Assembly (NCBI RefSeq): GCF_013359595.1
Contig: NZ_JABFMP010000018.1
Span: forward strand, 62,001-126,000
DNA from: Pseudomonas sp. C1C7
GTDB taxonomy: Bacteria; Pseudomonadota; Gammaproteobacteria; Pseudomonadales; Pseudomonadaceae
Length of the DNA stretch: 64,000 nucleotides
Reading direction: 5' to 3'
Below the pieces are notes generated by a model. It saw only the letters and a program-made list of their open reading frames with translations, was not told the DNA's origin and did no database searches. Numbering within the stretch: position 1 is the first letter of the stretch; each line of letters begins with the position of its first letter. Below are positions 26,369 through 34,219 of the stretch, piece after piece. The position numbers were made by a program, and so were the translations under genes.

Positions 26369-27718
26369 TCAATCCCCCCTTGGCAACTCGATCACAAACC
26401 TGGTCCACCCTTCACTCGATTCACACCAAATCCTCCCCCCATGCGCCCGCACAATGGACTGGGTGATCGCCAACCCCAACCCCGCATGCTCACTGCTGCC
26501 CTCATGACGCGCCGGATCCGCCCGGTAGAAGCGATCAAACAGACGCGGCAGCAACGCTTCGCAAATCCCCTCGCCACTGTTCTCCACCGTCAGGCGCAAA
26601 CCCTCGCTCCGATCATCGATGCGTATGCGAATCTCCCCATCAGCGGGAGTAAAGCGCAACGCGTTATCCAGCAGATTGGAAAGCGCCCGACGTAACATGC
26701 CCCGATCACCCTCGATGCGAGCGCTGCCCTCGCGGCCCAGCGTCACCCGGGCGTCCTCGGCCAAAGGCGCAAAGAACTCCAGCAACACATCCACTTCTTC
26801 CGCCAGGTCCAGCGTTTCACGCTTGGGCGCGAGCAAGCCGTGATCGGCCTTCGCCAGATAGAGCATGTCGTTGACCAGTTGCGCCATCCATTGCAGTTCT
26901 TCCAGGTTGCTGTGCAGCGCTTCGCGATAGTCCTCGATGGGGCGTGGGCGGGTGAGGGTGACCTGGGTGTGGGTCAGCAGGTTCGACAGCGGTGTGCGCA
27001 GTTCATGGGCGATGTCGGCCGAGAACGCCGACAACCGCTGGAAGGAATCGTCGAGGCGCCCTAGCATGGCGTTGAAGTGGCGGGCCATTTCCGCCACTTC
27101 CGGCGGCATGTTTTCTTCGGGCAGGCGGGCGTTGAGCGATTGTGCCGACACGCCCTTGGCGACGGCGCTGATGCGTCGCAGCGGACGCAAGCCGCTGCGC
27201 GCCGCCCAGGCACCGAGCAGCGCGGTGGCCAGGGCCGACAGGCCGACCGTCAGCCAGATCAGGTGCTGCATGCGTTGCAGGAAATGCTGGTGGTGGGTGA
27301 TGTCCAGCAGCAGGGTCAATTGCGGGGAGCCGGCCTGATCGGGAAACAGCGGCGCATTGAGCACACGGTAGTCGGTGCCCGCGCTGTTGATCGTCGACAA
27401 TCCGGTTGTTTGCGGCAGCATCGAAGGCAAGTTCGCCGAGCTGTCGTACCAGCGCTTGCCGTCGCTGCCACTGATGCGCAGCGACAGGTCGGCCTGGCGG
27501 CTCATTTCATCGTTCAGCCTGACTTCACTGTCGCTCGATTGAATGTCGTGCAACGCCCGGCGCAGGCCGATCAGCTTGCCCTCGAGCAATTGCTGGTCCA
27601 GTTCGATGAAGTGCGCCTCGCTGGCGCGGCTGAACAGCACCCCGGCGAACAGCGACACCACGGCGGTGCACGCGGCGAACAGCAGGGCCAGGCGGCTGCT
27701 TAACGAAAGCCGCGGCAT
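26369..27718 (-). CDS. copS: Copper/heavy-metal sensor histidine kinase (CopS/CusS type)
   Basis: 449 residues. The N-terminal membrane segment (residues about 8-28) is followed by a periplasmic sensor of about 130 residues, a second membrane segment near 150-172 and a HAMP domain. The HisKA phospho-acceptor lies in SADIAHELRTPLSNLLT. The N box LSNLLDNALRFTP and the G boxes HAGLGLAITQSIV are intact. The architecture matches the CusS/CopS heavy-metal kinases. Its start overlaps the stop of the response regulator gene, so the two are translationally coupled. A cupredoxin gene under a CopR-like box is divergent, supporting copper as the signal. Confidence 0.9.
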   Translation of the reverse strand: MPRLSLSSRLALLFAACTAVVSLFAGVLFSRASEAHFIELDQQLLEGKLIGLRRALHDIQSSDSEVRLNDEMSRQADLSLRISGSDGKRWYDSSANLPSMLPQTTGLSTINSAGTDYRVLNAPLFPDQAGSPQLTLLLDITHHQHFLQRMQHLIWLTVGLSALATALLGAWAARSGLRPLRRISAVAKGVSAQSLNARLPEENMPPEVAEMARHFNAMLGRLDDSFQRLSAFSADIAHELRTPLSNLLTHTQVTLTRPRPIEDYREALHSNLEELQWMAQLVNDMLYLAKADHGLLAPKRETLDLAEEVDVLLEFFAPLAEDARVTLGREGSARIEGDRGMLRRALSNLLDNALRFTPADGEIRIRIDDRSEGLRLTVENSGEGICEALLPRLFDRFYRADPARHEGSSEHAGLGLAITQSIVRAHGGRIWCESSEGWTRFVIELPRGD

Positions 27719-28398
27719 CAGGCGCTGCGCTCTTCGAGCACATAACCCATGCCGCGCACGGTGTGGATCAGTTTGTTGGGAAAGTCATCGTCGATTTTCA
27801 GGCGCAAACGACGGATCGCCACTTCGATCACATTGGTGTCGCTGTCGAAATTCATGTCCCAGACCTGGGAAGCGATCAGCGATTTGGGCAGCACTTCGCC
27901 CTGGCGGCGCAGGAGCATCTCCAGCAGGGCGAATTCCTTGGCGGTCAGGTCAATGCGCTGGCCGCTGCGCTCCACGCGGCGGCGGATCAGGTCCAGGCGC
28001 AGGTCGGCCAGTTGCAGGCTGATTTCCTGGGGCGTCGCGCTGCCACGGCGCAACAGGCTGCGCACCCGGGCCAGCAGTTCGGAGAAGGCGAAGGGTTTGA
28101 CCAGGTAATCGTCGGCGCCCAGTTCCAGGCCGTGAACCCGGTCTTCCACGGCATCCCGTGCGGTCAGGAACAGCACCGGCGTATCCAGGCCGGCGCTGCG
28201 CACCGCCTGCAGAATCTGCCAGCCATCGCGACCCGGCAGCATGACATCGAGAATCAACAACGCGTAATCGCCGCTCAGCGCCAATTGCTGGCCAGCGCTG
28301 CCGTCGGCCACAAGCTCGGTATTGAAACCGGCTTCGGCCAGGCCCTGGCGCAGGTAGTGGCCGGTTTTCGGTTGGTCTTCGACGATCAGCAGTTTCAT
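27718..28398 (-). CDS. copR: Copper response regulator, OmpR family
   Basis: 226 residues. The receiver domain has DQ acidic residues at the start, the phospho-acceptor Asp in LLILDVMLPGRDGW (about residue 51), and Thr and Lys in FLTARDAV and DYLVKPFAFSELLARV. A C-terminal winged helix binds DNA (TNVIEVAIRRLRLKID, GMGYVLE). It pairs with the overlapping copS. The divergent cupredoxin gene carries a TGACA-type CopR box, the expected target. Confidence 0.92.
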   Translation of the reverse strand: MKLLIVEDQPKTGHYLRQGLAEAGFNTELVADGSAGQQLALSGDYALLILDVMLPGRDGWQILQAVRSAGLDTPVLFLTARDAVEDRVHGLELGADDYLVKPFAFSELLARVRSLLRRGSATPQEISLQLADLRLDLIRRRVERSGQRIDLTAKEFALLEMLLRRQGEVLPKSLIASQVWDMNFDSDTNVIEVAIRRLRLKIDDDFPNKLIHTVRGMGYVLEERSA

Positions 28399-28461
28399 GG
28401 GCGACTCGGGCTAAATGGAACGAAAGCGTTATACCGCGGCCGGCGACGGTGCGGGCCAACC

Positions 28462-28476
28462 TGACAAAGTTGTAAT
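28462..28476. promoter_or_regulatory. Putative CopR/CusR box
   Basis: TGACAAAGTTGTAAT matches the cop/cus box pattern TGACA-N2-TT-N-TNAT that I recall. It lies between divergent copR and the cupredoxin gene. A further CTGTCAG follows 5 bases downstream. It probably drives both genes under copper. Confidence 0.65.
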
Positions 28477-28553
28477 CTGGCTGTCAGGTTACGGGCAGCG
28501 CTGACAGTCTAGAGTTTTCCACAGGCTGAACCTTATCGAGTTGGAATACGACC

Positions 28554-29090
28554 ATGTTTTTGCGCAAATCCATGTTGCTGGCGGCCTGTGTGCTGGCCTT
28601 GAGTTCGCAGGTTTGGGCCACGCCCGGCCATAGTTACGACTTCGGCCAGCCGGCCCCGGCGGCCAAGGCGACCCGCAGTGTCGAGGTGGTGATGGGCGAT
28701 ATGTCGTTCACCCCCAAGGCTATCGAGGTCAAGGCCGGGGAGACCGTGCGTTTCGTGCTGGTGAACAAGGGCCAGTTGCTGCACGAGTTCAACCTCGGTG
28801 ACGCGGCGATGCACGCCAGCCACCAGCAGGAAATGCTCAAGATGCAGCAAAGCGGCATGCTGACGCCGACGGGCATGAAGGACATGGATCACGGCTCCAT
28901 GGCGGGCATGGATCACGCATCGATGGGGCACGGCATGAAGCACGACGATCCCAACAGCGTGCTGGTGGAACCGGGCAAGACCGCCGAGCTGACCTGGACC
29001 TTCAGCAAGGCCACCCGCCTGGAATTTGCCTGCAACATCCCCGGCCATTACCAGGCGGGCATGGTCGGCAAACTGACAGTCAGTCAGTAA
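28554..29090 (+). CDS. Periplasmic cupredoxin-domain copper resistance protein (CopI-like)
   Basis: 178 residues with a Sec signal peptide (cleavage about residue 22, after QVWA). The mature part is a cupredoxin fold: first ligand His in LLHEFNLG, then Cys-His-Met ligands in FACNIPGHYQAGM. A Met/His-rich insert (MDHGSMAGMDHASMGHGMKH, about residues 111-130) could bind additional copper ions. It likely binds or oxidises periplasmic Cu(I). It is divergent from copRS with a CopR-type box between. Confidence 0.88.
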   Translation: MFLRKSMLLAACVLALSSQVWATPGHSYDFGQPAPAAKATRSVEVVMGDMSFTPKAIEVKAGETVRFVLVNKGQLLHEFNLGDAAMHASHQQEMLKMQQSGMLTPTGMKDMDHGSMAGMDHASMGHGMKHDDPNSVLVEPGKTAELTWTFSKATRLEFACNIPGHYQAGMVGKLTVSQ

Positions 29091-29151
29091 GCACTCAAAG
29101 GCGGAGGCAAAGGCTGATAGAATCCGCTGATTCTTCAGTCAGGTTTCCGCC

Positions 29152-29982
29152 ATGCATCCCGCAGCCGAACACTCGCCGCTGGGCAAATCCAGCGAATACA
29201 TCGCCACGTACACGCCGTCCCTGCTGTTTCCGATCCCGCGTACCGCCAAGTGGGCCGAGCTGGGCCTGACGGCCGACACGCTGCCGTACAAGGGCGTGGA
29301 TTTCTGGAACTGCTTCGAACTGTCCTGGCTGCTGCCATCGGGCAAGCCGGTGGTGGCGATCGGCGAGTTCAGCATTCCGGCCGACTCGCCGAACATCATC
29401 GAATCCAAGTCGTTCAAGCTGTACCTCAACTCCCTGAACCAGACGCCGTTCGCCGACACCGCAAGCCTCGAGGCGACGCTGGTCAAGGACCTGTCGGCGG
29501 CTGCCGGCAAGCCGGTCGGCGTGCGCGTGCGCAGTCTGAAGGACGTCGAGGCCGAAGGCGTCGTGGCCTTGCCGGGCGTGTGCGTCGATGATCTGGATAT
29601 CAGCGTCAGCAACTATGAGCATCCGCGTCCGGAGCTGTTGCGCTGCGATCCATCGCGGATTGTCGAGGAGAGCGTGCACAGCCATTTGCTCAAGTCCAAC
29701 TGTCCGGTGACCAGCCAGCCAGACTGGGGCAGCGTGGTGGTGGAGTACCGTGGTTCGGCGCTGGATCACGCGAGCCTGCTGGAGTACATCGTCAGCTTCC
29801 GCCAGCATTCGGACTTCCATGAGCAGTGCGTGGAGCGGATCTTCCTCGATCTGCAGCGCTTGCTGAAACCGGAGAAATTGACGGTGTATGCGCGTTATGT
29901 GCGCCGCGGTGGGCTGGATATCAATCCGTATCGCAGTACTGAAGAAGTGCAGTTGCCGAACCATCGCCTGGTCCGCCAGTAA
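29152..29982 (+). CDS. queF: NADPH-dependent 7-cyano-7-deazaguanine reductase QueF (long form)
   Basis: 276 residues, the two-domain QueF type. It reduces the nitrile of preQ0 to the amine preQ1 in queuosine synthesis. The QueF motif is in IIESKSFKLYLNS, the catalytic Cys in SNCPVTSQPDWGSV, and the conserved FHEQCVERIF follows. A GGTTTCCGCC context precedes ATG 29152 and the family N-terminus MHPAAEHSPLGKSS supports the start. I looked for a preQ1 riboswitch in the 61-base leader and saw none. Confidence 0.96.
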   Translation: MHPAAEHSPLGKSSEYIATYTPSLLFPIPRTAKWAELGLTADTLPYKGVDFWNCFELSWLLPSGKPVVAIGEFSIPADSPNIIESKSFKLYLNSLNQTPFADTASLEATLVKDLSAAAGKPVGVRVRSLKDVEAEGVVALPGVCVDDLDISVSNYEHPRPELLRCDPSRIVEESVHSHLLKSNCPVTSQPDWGSVVVEYRGSALDHASLLEYIVSFRQHSDFHEQCVERIFLDLQRLLKPEKLTVYARYVRRGGLDINPYRSTEEVQLPNHRLVRQ

Positions 29983-29993
29983 CGCCGGCATCC

Positions 29994-30088
29994 TGTAGGA
30001 GCTGTCGAGTGAAACGAGGCTGCGATCTTTTGATCCTGCTTTTAAAAATCAAAAGATCGCAGCCTCGTTTCACTCGACAGCTCCTACA
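29994..30088. repeat. Perfect 41-bp inverted repeat
   Basis: The arms 29994-30034 and 30048-30088 are exact reverse complements over 41 bases, with a 13-base loop. The outer end resembles REP (TGTAGGAGCTG); the inner part (GCTGCGATCTTTTGAT) differs from the other REPs here, marking a distinct palindromic family. Confidence 0.95.
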
Positions 30089-30122
30089 AGTCCTACAGGT
30101 CTTGCAGATTCACTTTTAGCGG

Positions 30123-30386
30123 TCAGATACCCATATTGCCCAACGCCTGGGCGATGTTGCGCAGGGTGCCGGCGAGGGTCGGGTGTTCGAGTTCGAAGCG
30201 CTCGACAGCGAGGTTCACGCCATCGGCGAGGCTGGTGTCATGGGTCTGGTTTTCGAGCTCGATCTTGAGTTCGATCTGTTGCATCAGTTCGTGCAGGTTC
30301 TCGCGCTCGGCTTCGGACAGCGGCGGATTCTGTTCCAGTTGCTCGCGCAGGGCATTGAGCTGTTCTTGCAGTTCGCGGGCGGGCAT
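30123..30386 (-). CDS. DUF4404 family protein
   Basis: 87 residues, almost entirely helical with heptad-like Leu/Glu spacing, so a small coiled-coil protein. It matches the DUF4404 pattern (MPARELQEQLNALREQL, ending VERFELEHPTLAGTLRNIAQALGNMGI). The function is unknown. I chose ATG 30386 over the longer frame to 30419, because the extra residues lack family similarity. It shares its position with the gene I recall as PA2805 between queF and the HAD-type gene. Confidence 0.8.
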   Translation of the reverse strand: MPARELQEQLNALREQLEQNPPLSEAERENLHELMQQIELKIELENQTHDTSLADGVNLAVERFELEHPTLAGTLRNIAQALGNMGI

Positions 30387-30510
30387 GGCGTCGTTCCTTT
30401 TCTCGATAGGCACTGGCATAGACCGTGGCGGCCGGCCAAAGATCTATGGCTTTCCTAAGATTAATCCACTCCCGGGCAACCTGCATGCCTTCATAAGAGT
30501 GAGGCGGCGG

Positions 30511-31131
30511 TCAGGGCTTTTCGCCCTTGAGCCGGCGCAGGCTGATGTCCGCCAGGCAAGTGTCGAGTTCGCCCAGGTGATCGATCACCGAATGCACGCC
30601 AAGGCCGAACAGATGCAAGGTGGCCTTGCCGCGCTTGATATCCCGCTCCTGGGGCGGCAGCGCCTGCCATTGCTCGGGCGAGAGCCCGCACAGCGAGCCG
30701 CAGGACGCCAGGCCAATGGTCCACAACCCGGCGTTGAGCCCCGATTGCAGCAGGCGCGGTTCGCCGCTGACCAGCACGCAACCGTCCAGGCGTTCGACGT
30801 TCAACGCCATCAGCGCCTGCCAACACGCATTCGGTGCCGGCCAAGGCTGAATTGTTGCGCAGTGTTGCAAAGGTTTGATCCAGTCCGGCAACGTCGCGGC
30901 CAGGGATTGGCTGAGGGCAGGGGGCAGCTCATCGAGCCAGGCGCAGGGGATTTGCTGGCGCTGCAGGCTGAGCAGGCTGTCGAGGGCGCCGGGCGTGGCT
31001 TCGCGGTGTTCGGCCGAGTGGCTGCCGTATTTGTGCGTGTGTGCGCCGAAATCCACCAGACATCCACTGAGCCCGAACAGTACGGCGGTCAGGTTGGGTG
31101 CGTTTTGCGGCAAGACATCGGCGTGTGGCAT
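30511..31131 (-). CDS. Phosphonatase-like HAD-fold protein lacking the nucleophile
   Basis: 206 residues. The N-terminus AVLFGLSGCLVDFG aligns by eye with phosphonoacetaldehyde hydrolase (FDWAGTxVDFG), and the C-terminus VIDHLGELDTCLADI...LKGEKP fits the same family. The catalytic Asp of motif 1 is Gly here and the second acidic position is also changed, so hydrolase activity is doubtful. The position between DUF4404 and mlaA resembles P. aeruginosa PA2803 as I remember it. It may be a ligand-binding or regulatory protein. Confidence 0.72.
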   Translation of the reverse strand: MPHADVLPQNAPNLTAVLFGLSGCLVDFGAHTHKYGSHSAEHREATPGALDSLLSLQRQQIPCAWLDELPPALSQSLAATLPDWIKPLQHCATIQPWPAPNACWQALMALNVERLDGCVLVSGEPRLLQSGLNAGLWTIGLASCGSLCGLSPEQWQALPPQERDIKRGKATLHLFGLGVHSVIDHLGELDTCLADISLRRLKGEKP

Positions 31132-31327
31132 GTGAGCGTCCCTGAAATAGCAGGAAGACTAGAGCGCGGCGGTGACAGTTGGGTGACATTGATGTGAATC
31201 GCTCACATTTACCCTCAATCCTTGCGGGTAGCCTTCGTGCAATATGCCTGTCAGGTGTTTCCGACTTATACTGCCAGCTTGTTGCCGGGCCAGGCGCCCG
31301 TGCCAGTACAACCCCAAGGAGTTTTTT

Positions 31328-32017
31328 ATGCGCTGGACCCATCCTCTAGCCTCTTTCTGTGTGTGCGCCAGCGCCATGCTGGTTCCGTTCGTTGCCCAGG
31401 CAGCCTCGGAAGACGACCCTTGGGAAAGCGTCAACCGCCCGATCTTCGAATTCAACGACGTCATCGACACCTACGCACTCAAGCCCCTGGCGCAGGGTTA
31501 TCAGTTCGTGACGCCGCAGTTCCTCGAGGACGGGATCCACAACATGTTCCGCAACGTCGGCGATGTGACCAACCTGGCCAACAACATCCTCCAGGCCAAG
31601 CCAGCGGCGGCCGGTGTCGACACTGCGCGTCTGATCTTCAACACCACGTTCGGCCTGCTGGGCTTCTTCGACGTCGGCACCAAGATGGGCCTGCATCGCA
31701 GCGACGAAGACTTCGGCCAGACCCTCGGTTACTGGGGCGTGGGCAGCGGCCCGTATGTGGTCTTGCCGCTGCTGGGGCCAAGCACCTTGCGTGATGCGCC
31801 TTCGAAATACGTCGACAGCTACACAGGCCCTTACCGCTACATCAACGATGTGCCGGTGCGTAACTCGATCTTCGCCCTGAACGTTGTCGATACCCGCGCC
31901 GACCTGCTGTCCTCCGAGAAGCTGATCACGGGCGACAAGTACATCTTCATCCGCAACGCGTACCTGCAGAACCGCGAATTCAAGGTGAAGGACGGCCAGG
32001 TCGAAGACGACTTCTGA
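31328..32017 (+). CDS. mlaA: MlaA family outer-membrane lipid asymmetry protein
   Basis: 229 residues. MlaA removes surface-exposed phospholipids from the outer membrane and passes them to MlaC. Family motifs are EDPWESVNRPIFEFND (here DDPWESVNRP), FRNVGDVTNLANNILQ, RLIFNTTFGLLGFFDVGTK and the GPSTLRDAPSKYVD loop. The signal peptide ends AQA-AS with no lipobox Cys, so it appears processed by signal peptidase I rather than lipidated, unlike E. coli MlaA. ATG 31328 follows an AAGGAG Shine-Dalgarno. Confidence 0.92.
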   Translation: MRWTHPLASFCVCASAMLVPFVAQAASEDDPWESVNRPIFEFNDVIDTYALKPLAQGYQFVTPQFLEDGIHNMFRNVGDVTNLANNILQAKPAAAGVDTARLIFNTTFGLLGFFDVGTKMGLHRSDEDFGQTLGYWGVGSGPYVVLPLLGPSTLRDAPSKYVDSYTGPYRYINDVPVRNSIFALNVVDTRADLLSSEKLITGDKYIFIRNAYLQNREFKVKDGQVEDDF

Positions 32018-32393
32018 TTCGTCTGCGTCTAACTGTAGGAGCGAGCTTGCTCGCGATGGTCTTCAACGATAACGCTGGCTATCTGAATGCCCGCGGTGGC
32101 CGGACCTCCATCGCGAGCAAGCTCGCTCCTACAATTAAGTTACGGTTGCAAGGGTTCTTATAACTCCCGGTGATTTCAACGCGCCAGACCTCAAATCGAC
32201 CATCGGCGTGAGCTTGAAACGCCTCGCGGATGGGAGTACCGTCTGCGCCTTAGAAGGGCACCTCTGGTGTACCGGCTTTAGGGCAAACGCTCGAAAACGG
32301 TGCGGCAGAGAGGCTAGAAAGCGAATCCAGTAGTGTGAAACGGGTCAACGTCCGTGCCGCTACGCCAACCTAATTCTGGCGCCGTTTGCCCAC
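32018..32393. other. Intergenic region between mlaA and rssB
   Basis: The first part is the REP pair at 32034-32133. The remaining 260 bases contain no coding frame of note. They do contain a possible stem (CTCTG near 32271 with CAGAG near 32308, plus ACCG/CGGT inside), which is short enough to be chance. It presumably carries the rssB promoter. Confidence 0.5.
32034..32133. repeat. Paired REP element
   Basis: Inverted arms TGTAGGAGCGAGCTTGCTCG and complement lie about 50 bases apart, just after mlaA. Confidence 0.9.
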
Positions 32394-33578
32394 ATGCCAA
32401 AAACCAGTGCCACGCTGCTGATAATCGATGATGACGAAGTAGTGCGCGCGAGCCTCGCGGCCTATTTGGAAGACAGTGGTTTCAGCGTCTTGCAGGCCAG
32501 CAATGGTCAGCAGGGTCTTCAGGTATTCGAGCAAGACAAGCCCGACTTGGTCATCTGCGATCTGCGCATGCCGCAGATGGGTGGACTCGAACTCATTCGC
32601 CAGGTTACCGAACTGTCGCCGCAAACCCCGGTGATCGTGGTGTCGGGTGCCGGCGTGATGAACGACGCGGTCGAGGCGCTGCGCCTGGGCGCGGCGGACT
32701 ACCTGATCAAACCTCTCGAAGATCTGGCCGTGCTCGAGCATTCCGTGCGCCGGGCCCTGGATCGTGCGCGCCTGTTGCTGGAAAACCAGCGCTACCGCGA
32801 GAAGCTGGAAAAGGCCAACCGCGAGCTCGCCGCCAGCCTGAACCTGCTCCAGGAAGACCAGAACGCCGGTCGCCAGGTGCAGATGAACATGCTGCCGGGC
32901 AGCCCCTGGGCGATCAACGATTTCAAGTTTGCGCACCAGATCATCCCGTCGCTGTACCTGTCGGGTGATTTTGTCGACTATTTCCGCGTCGACGAGCGCC
33001 GGGTCGCGTTCTACCTGGCGGATGTATCGGGTCATGGTGCCTCTTCAGCCTTCGTCACCGTGCTGCTGAAGTTCATGACCACGCGCCTGCTGTTCGAGTC
33101 CAAGCGCAGCGGCACCTTGCCGGAATTCAAGCCCTCAGAGGTTCTTGGTCATATCAACCGGGGCCTGATCAGTTGTAAGCTGGGTAAACACGTCACAATG
33201 GTCGGTGGAGTCATCGACGAGGAGACAGGTTTGTTGACCTATAGCATCGGTGGTCATTTGCCGTTGCCTGTGTTGTACACACCCGACAGTGTCCGTTATC
33301 TGGAAGGGCGTGGCTTGCCGGTGGGCCTCTTCAACGAAGCCACCTACGAAGACCACGTGCTGGAGCTGCCAGAGACGTTCAGCCTGACGCTGATGTCTGA
33401 TGGCATTCTGGACCTTTTGCCAGAACCCACACTCAAAGAGAAAGAAGCTGCGTTGCCCCAACGGGTCAAGGCAGCGGGCGGCAGCCTGGATGGCCTGCGG
33501 CAGGTTTTTGGATTGGCCACGCTAGGGGAGATGCCGGATGATATCGCCCTGTTGGTGTTGAGCAGGAATCTTCAATGA
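32394..33578 (+). CDS. rssB: Response regulator with PP2C phosphatase output, RssB-type
   Basis: 394 residues. A receiver domain occupies residues 1-125 (LLIIDDDEVV; phospho-acceptor Asp56 in VICDLRMPQMGG; DYLIKPLEDL with Lys). A coiled linker and a PP2C/SpoIIE-like phosphatase domain follow (YFRVDERRVAFYLADVSGHG, LMSDGILDLLP). It is paired with an overlapping STAS-domain gene, suggesting partner-switching: the phosphatase would dephosphorylate the STAS antagonist. Pseudomonad annotation calls this pair rssB-rssC and links it to RpoS. E. coli RssB lacks an active phosphatase domain, so the mechanism need not be the same. Confidence 0.88.
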   Translation: MPKTSATLLIIDDDEVVRASLAAYLEDSGFSVLQASNGQQGLQVFEQDKPDLVICDLRMPQMGGLELIRQVTELSPQTPVIVVSGAGVMNDAVEALRLGAADYLIKPLEDLAVLEHSVRRALDRARLLLENQRYREKLEKANRELAASLNLLQEDQNAGRQVQMNMLPGSPWAINDFKFAHQIIPSLYLSGDFVDYFRVDERRVAFYLADVSGHGASSAFVTVLLKFMTTRLLFESKRSGTLPEFKPSEVLGHINRGLISCKLGKHVTMVGGVIDEETGLLTYSIGGHLPLPVLYTPDSVRYLEGRGLPVGLFNEATYEDHVLELPETFSLTLMSDGILDLLPEPTLKEKEAALPQRVKAAGGSLDGLRQVFGLATLGEMPDDIALLVLSRNLQ

Positions 33579-34057
33579 GTACCGGTAGAATCCAGTTCGC
33601 CGAGCAGGACGGCACCTTCGTCCTGAAGTTCGTCGGTGAAGTTCGCCTGACCCTGTGTTCGGCGTTGGATGCGACTATTGAGAAAATCTTCACCGCGATG
33701 AATTTCAACGCGATCGTGATCGATTTGACCGAAACCCGCAGCATCGACAGCACGACCCTGGGCCTTCTGGCCAAGCTGTCGATCCTGTCGAGGCAGAAAG
33801 TCGGCCTGCTGCCGACCGTCGTCACCACCCACGAAGACATCACCCGACTGTTGCAGTCGATGGGCTTCGAGCAGGTGTTCAATATCGTCAACAAGCCGAT
33901 TCCGTGCCCGGAATGCCTGGACGACCTGCCGGATCAGGACCAGTCCGAAGAAGTGGTGCGGATCAAGGTGCTCGAAGCGCACAAGATCCTCATGGGCCTT
34001 AACGATTCCAATCGGGAAGCGTTCCATGATTTGGTGAATGCGCTGGAGCGGCATTAA
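33575..34057 (+). CDS. rssC: STAS-domain anti-sigma factor antagonist, RssC-type
   Basis: 160 residues with an N-terminal STAS domain (about residues 1-105). The conserved phosphorylatable serine lies in the loop IDLTETRSIDSTTLGLLAKL. A C-terminal acidic tail of about 45 residues is extra relative to minimal SpoIIAA. The start overlaps the rssB stop by ATGA, indicating coupled translation and a common pathway. The cognate anti-sigma factor is not in the window. Confidence 0.86.
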   Translation: MSTGRIQFAEQDGTFVLKFVGEVRLTLCSALDATIEKIFTAMNFNAIVIDLTETRSIDSTTLGLLAKLSILSRQKVGLLPTVVTTHEDITRLLQSMGFEQVFNIVNKPIPCPECLDDLPDQDQSEEVVRIKVLEAHKILMGLNDSNREAFHDLVNALERH

Positions 34058-34060
34058 AGC

Positions 34061-34126
34061 TTCGCGGGCAAGCCTCGCTCCTACAGGTACACACGATCCC
34101 TTGTAGGAGCGAGGCTTGCCCGCGAA
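34061..34126. repeat. Paired REP element
   Basis: Close inverted arms (TTCGCGGGCAAGCCTCGCTC and complement) lie immediately after the rssC stop. Confidence 0.9.
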
Positions 34127-34163
34127 GGCGGCAGCTCAATCACCATCGATCCTGAGCAGACAC

Positions 34164-34202
34164 CATAAAAAAGGGCGAACCCACCAGGGTTCGCCCTTTT
34201 TG
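34164..34202. terminator. Bidirectional terminator between rssC and tal
   Basis: The stem AAGGGCGAACC / GGTTCGCCCTT, flanked by an A-run on the left and a T-run on the right, serves both converging genes. Confidence 0.92.
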
Positions 34203-34219
34203 CATTGCACCGACTCAGA

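Noticed and set aside
29091..29151. Possible preQ1 riboswitch before queF
   Set aside because: The 61-base leader lacks the compact H-type pseudoknot pattern and A-rich tail.
32141..32393. Possible small RNA upstream of rssB
   Set aside because: Only short imperfect stems and no terminator or recognised sRNA sequence.
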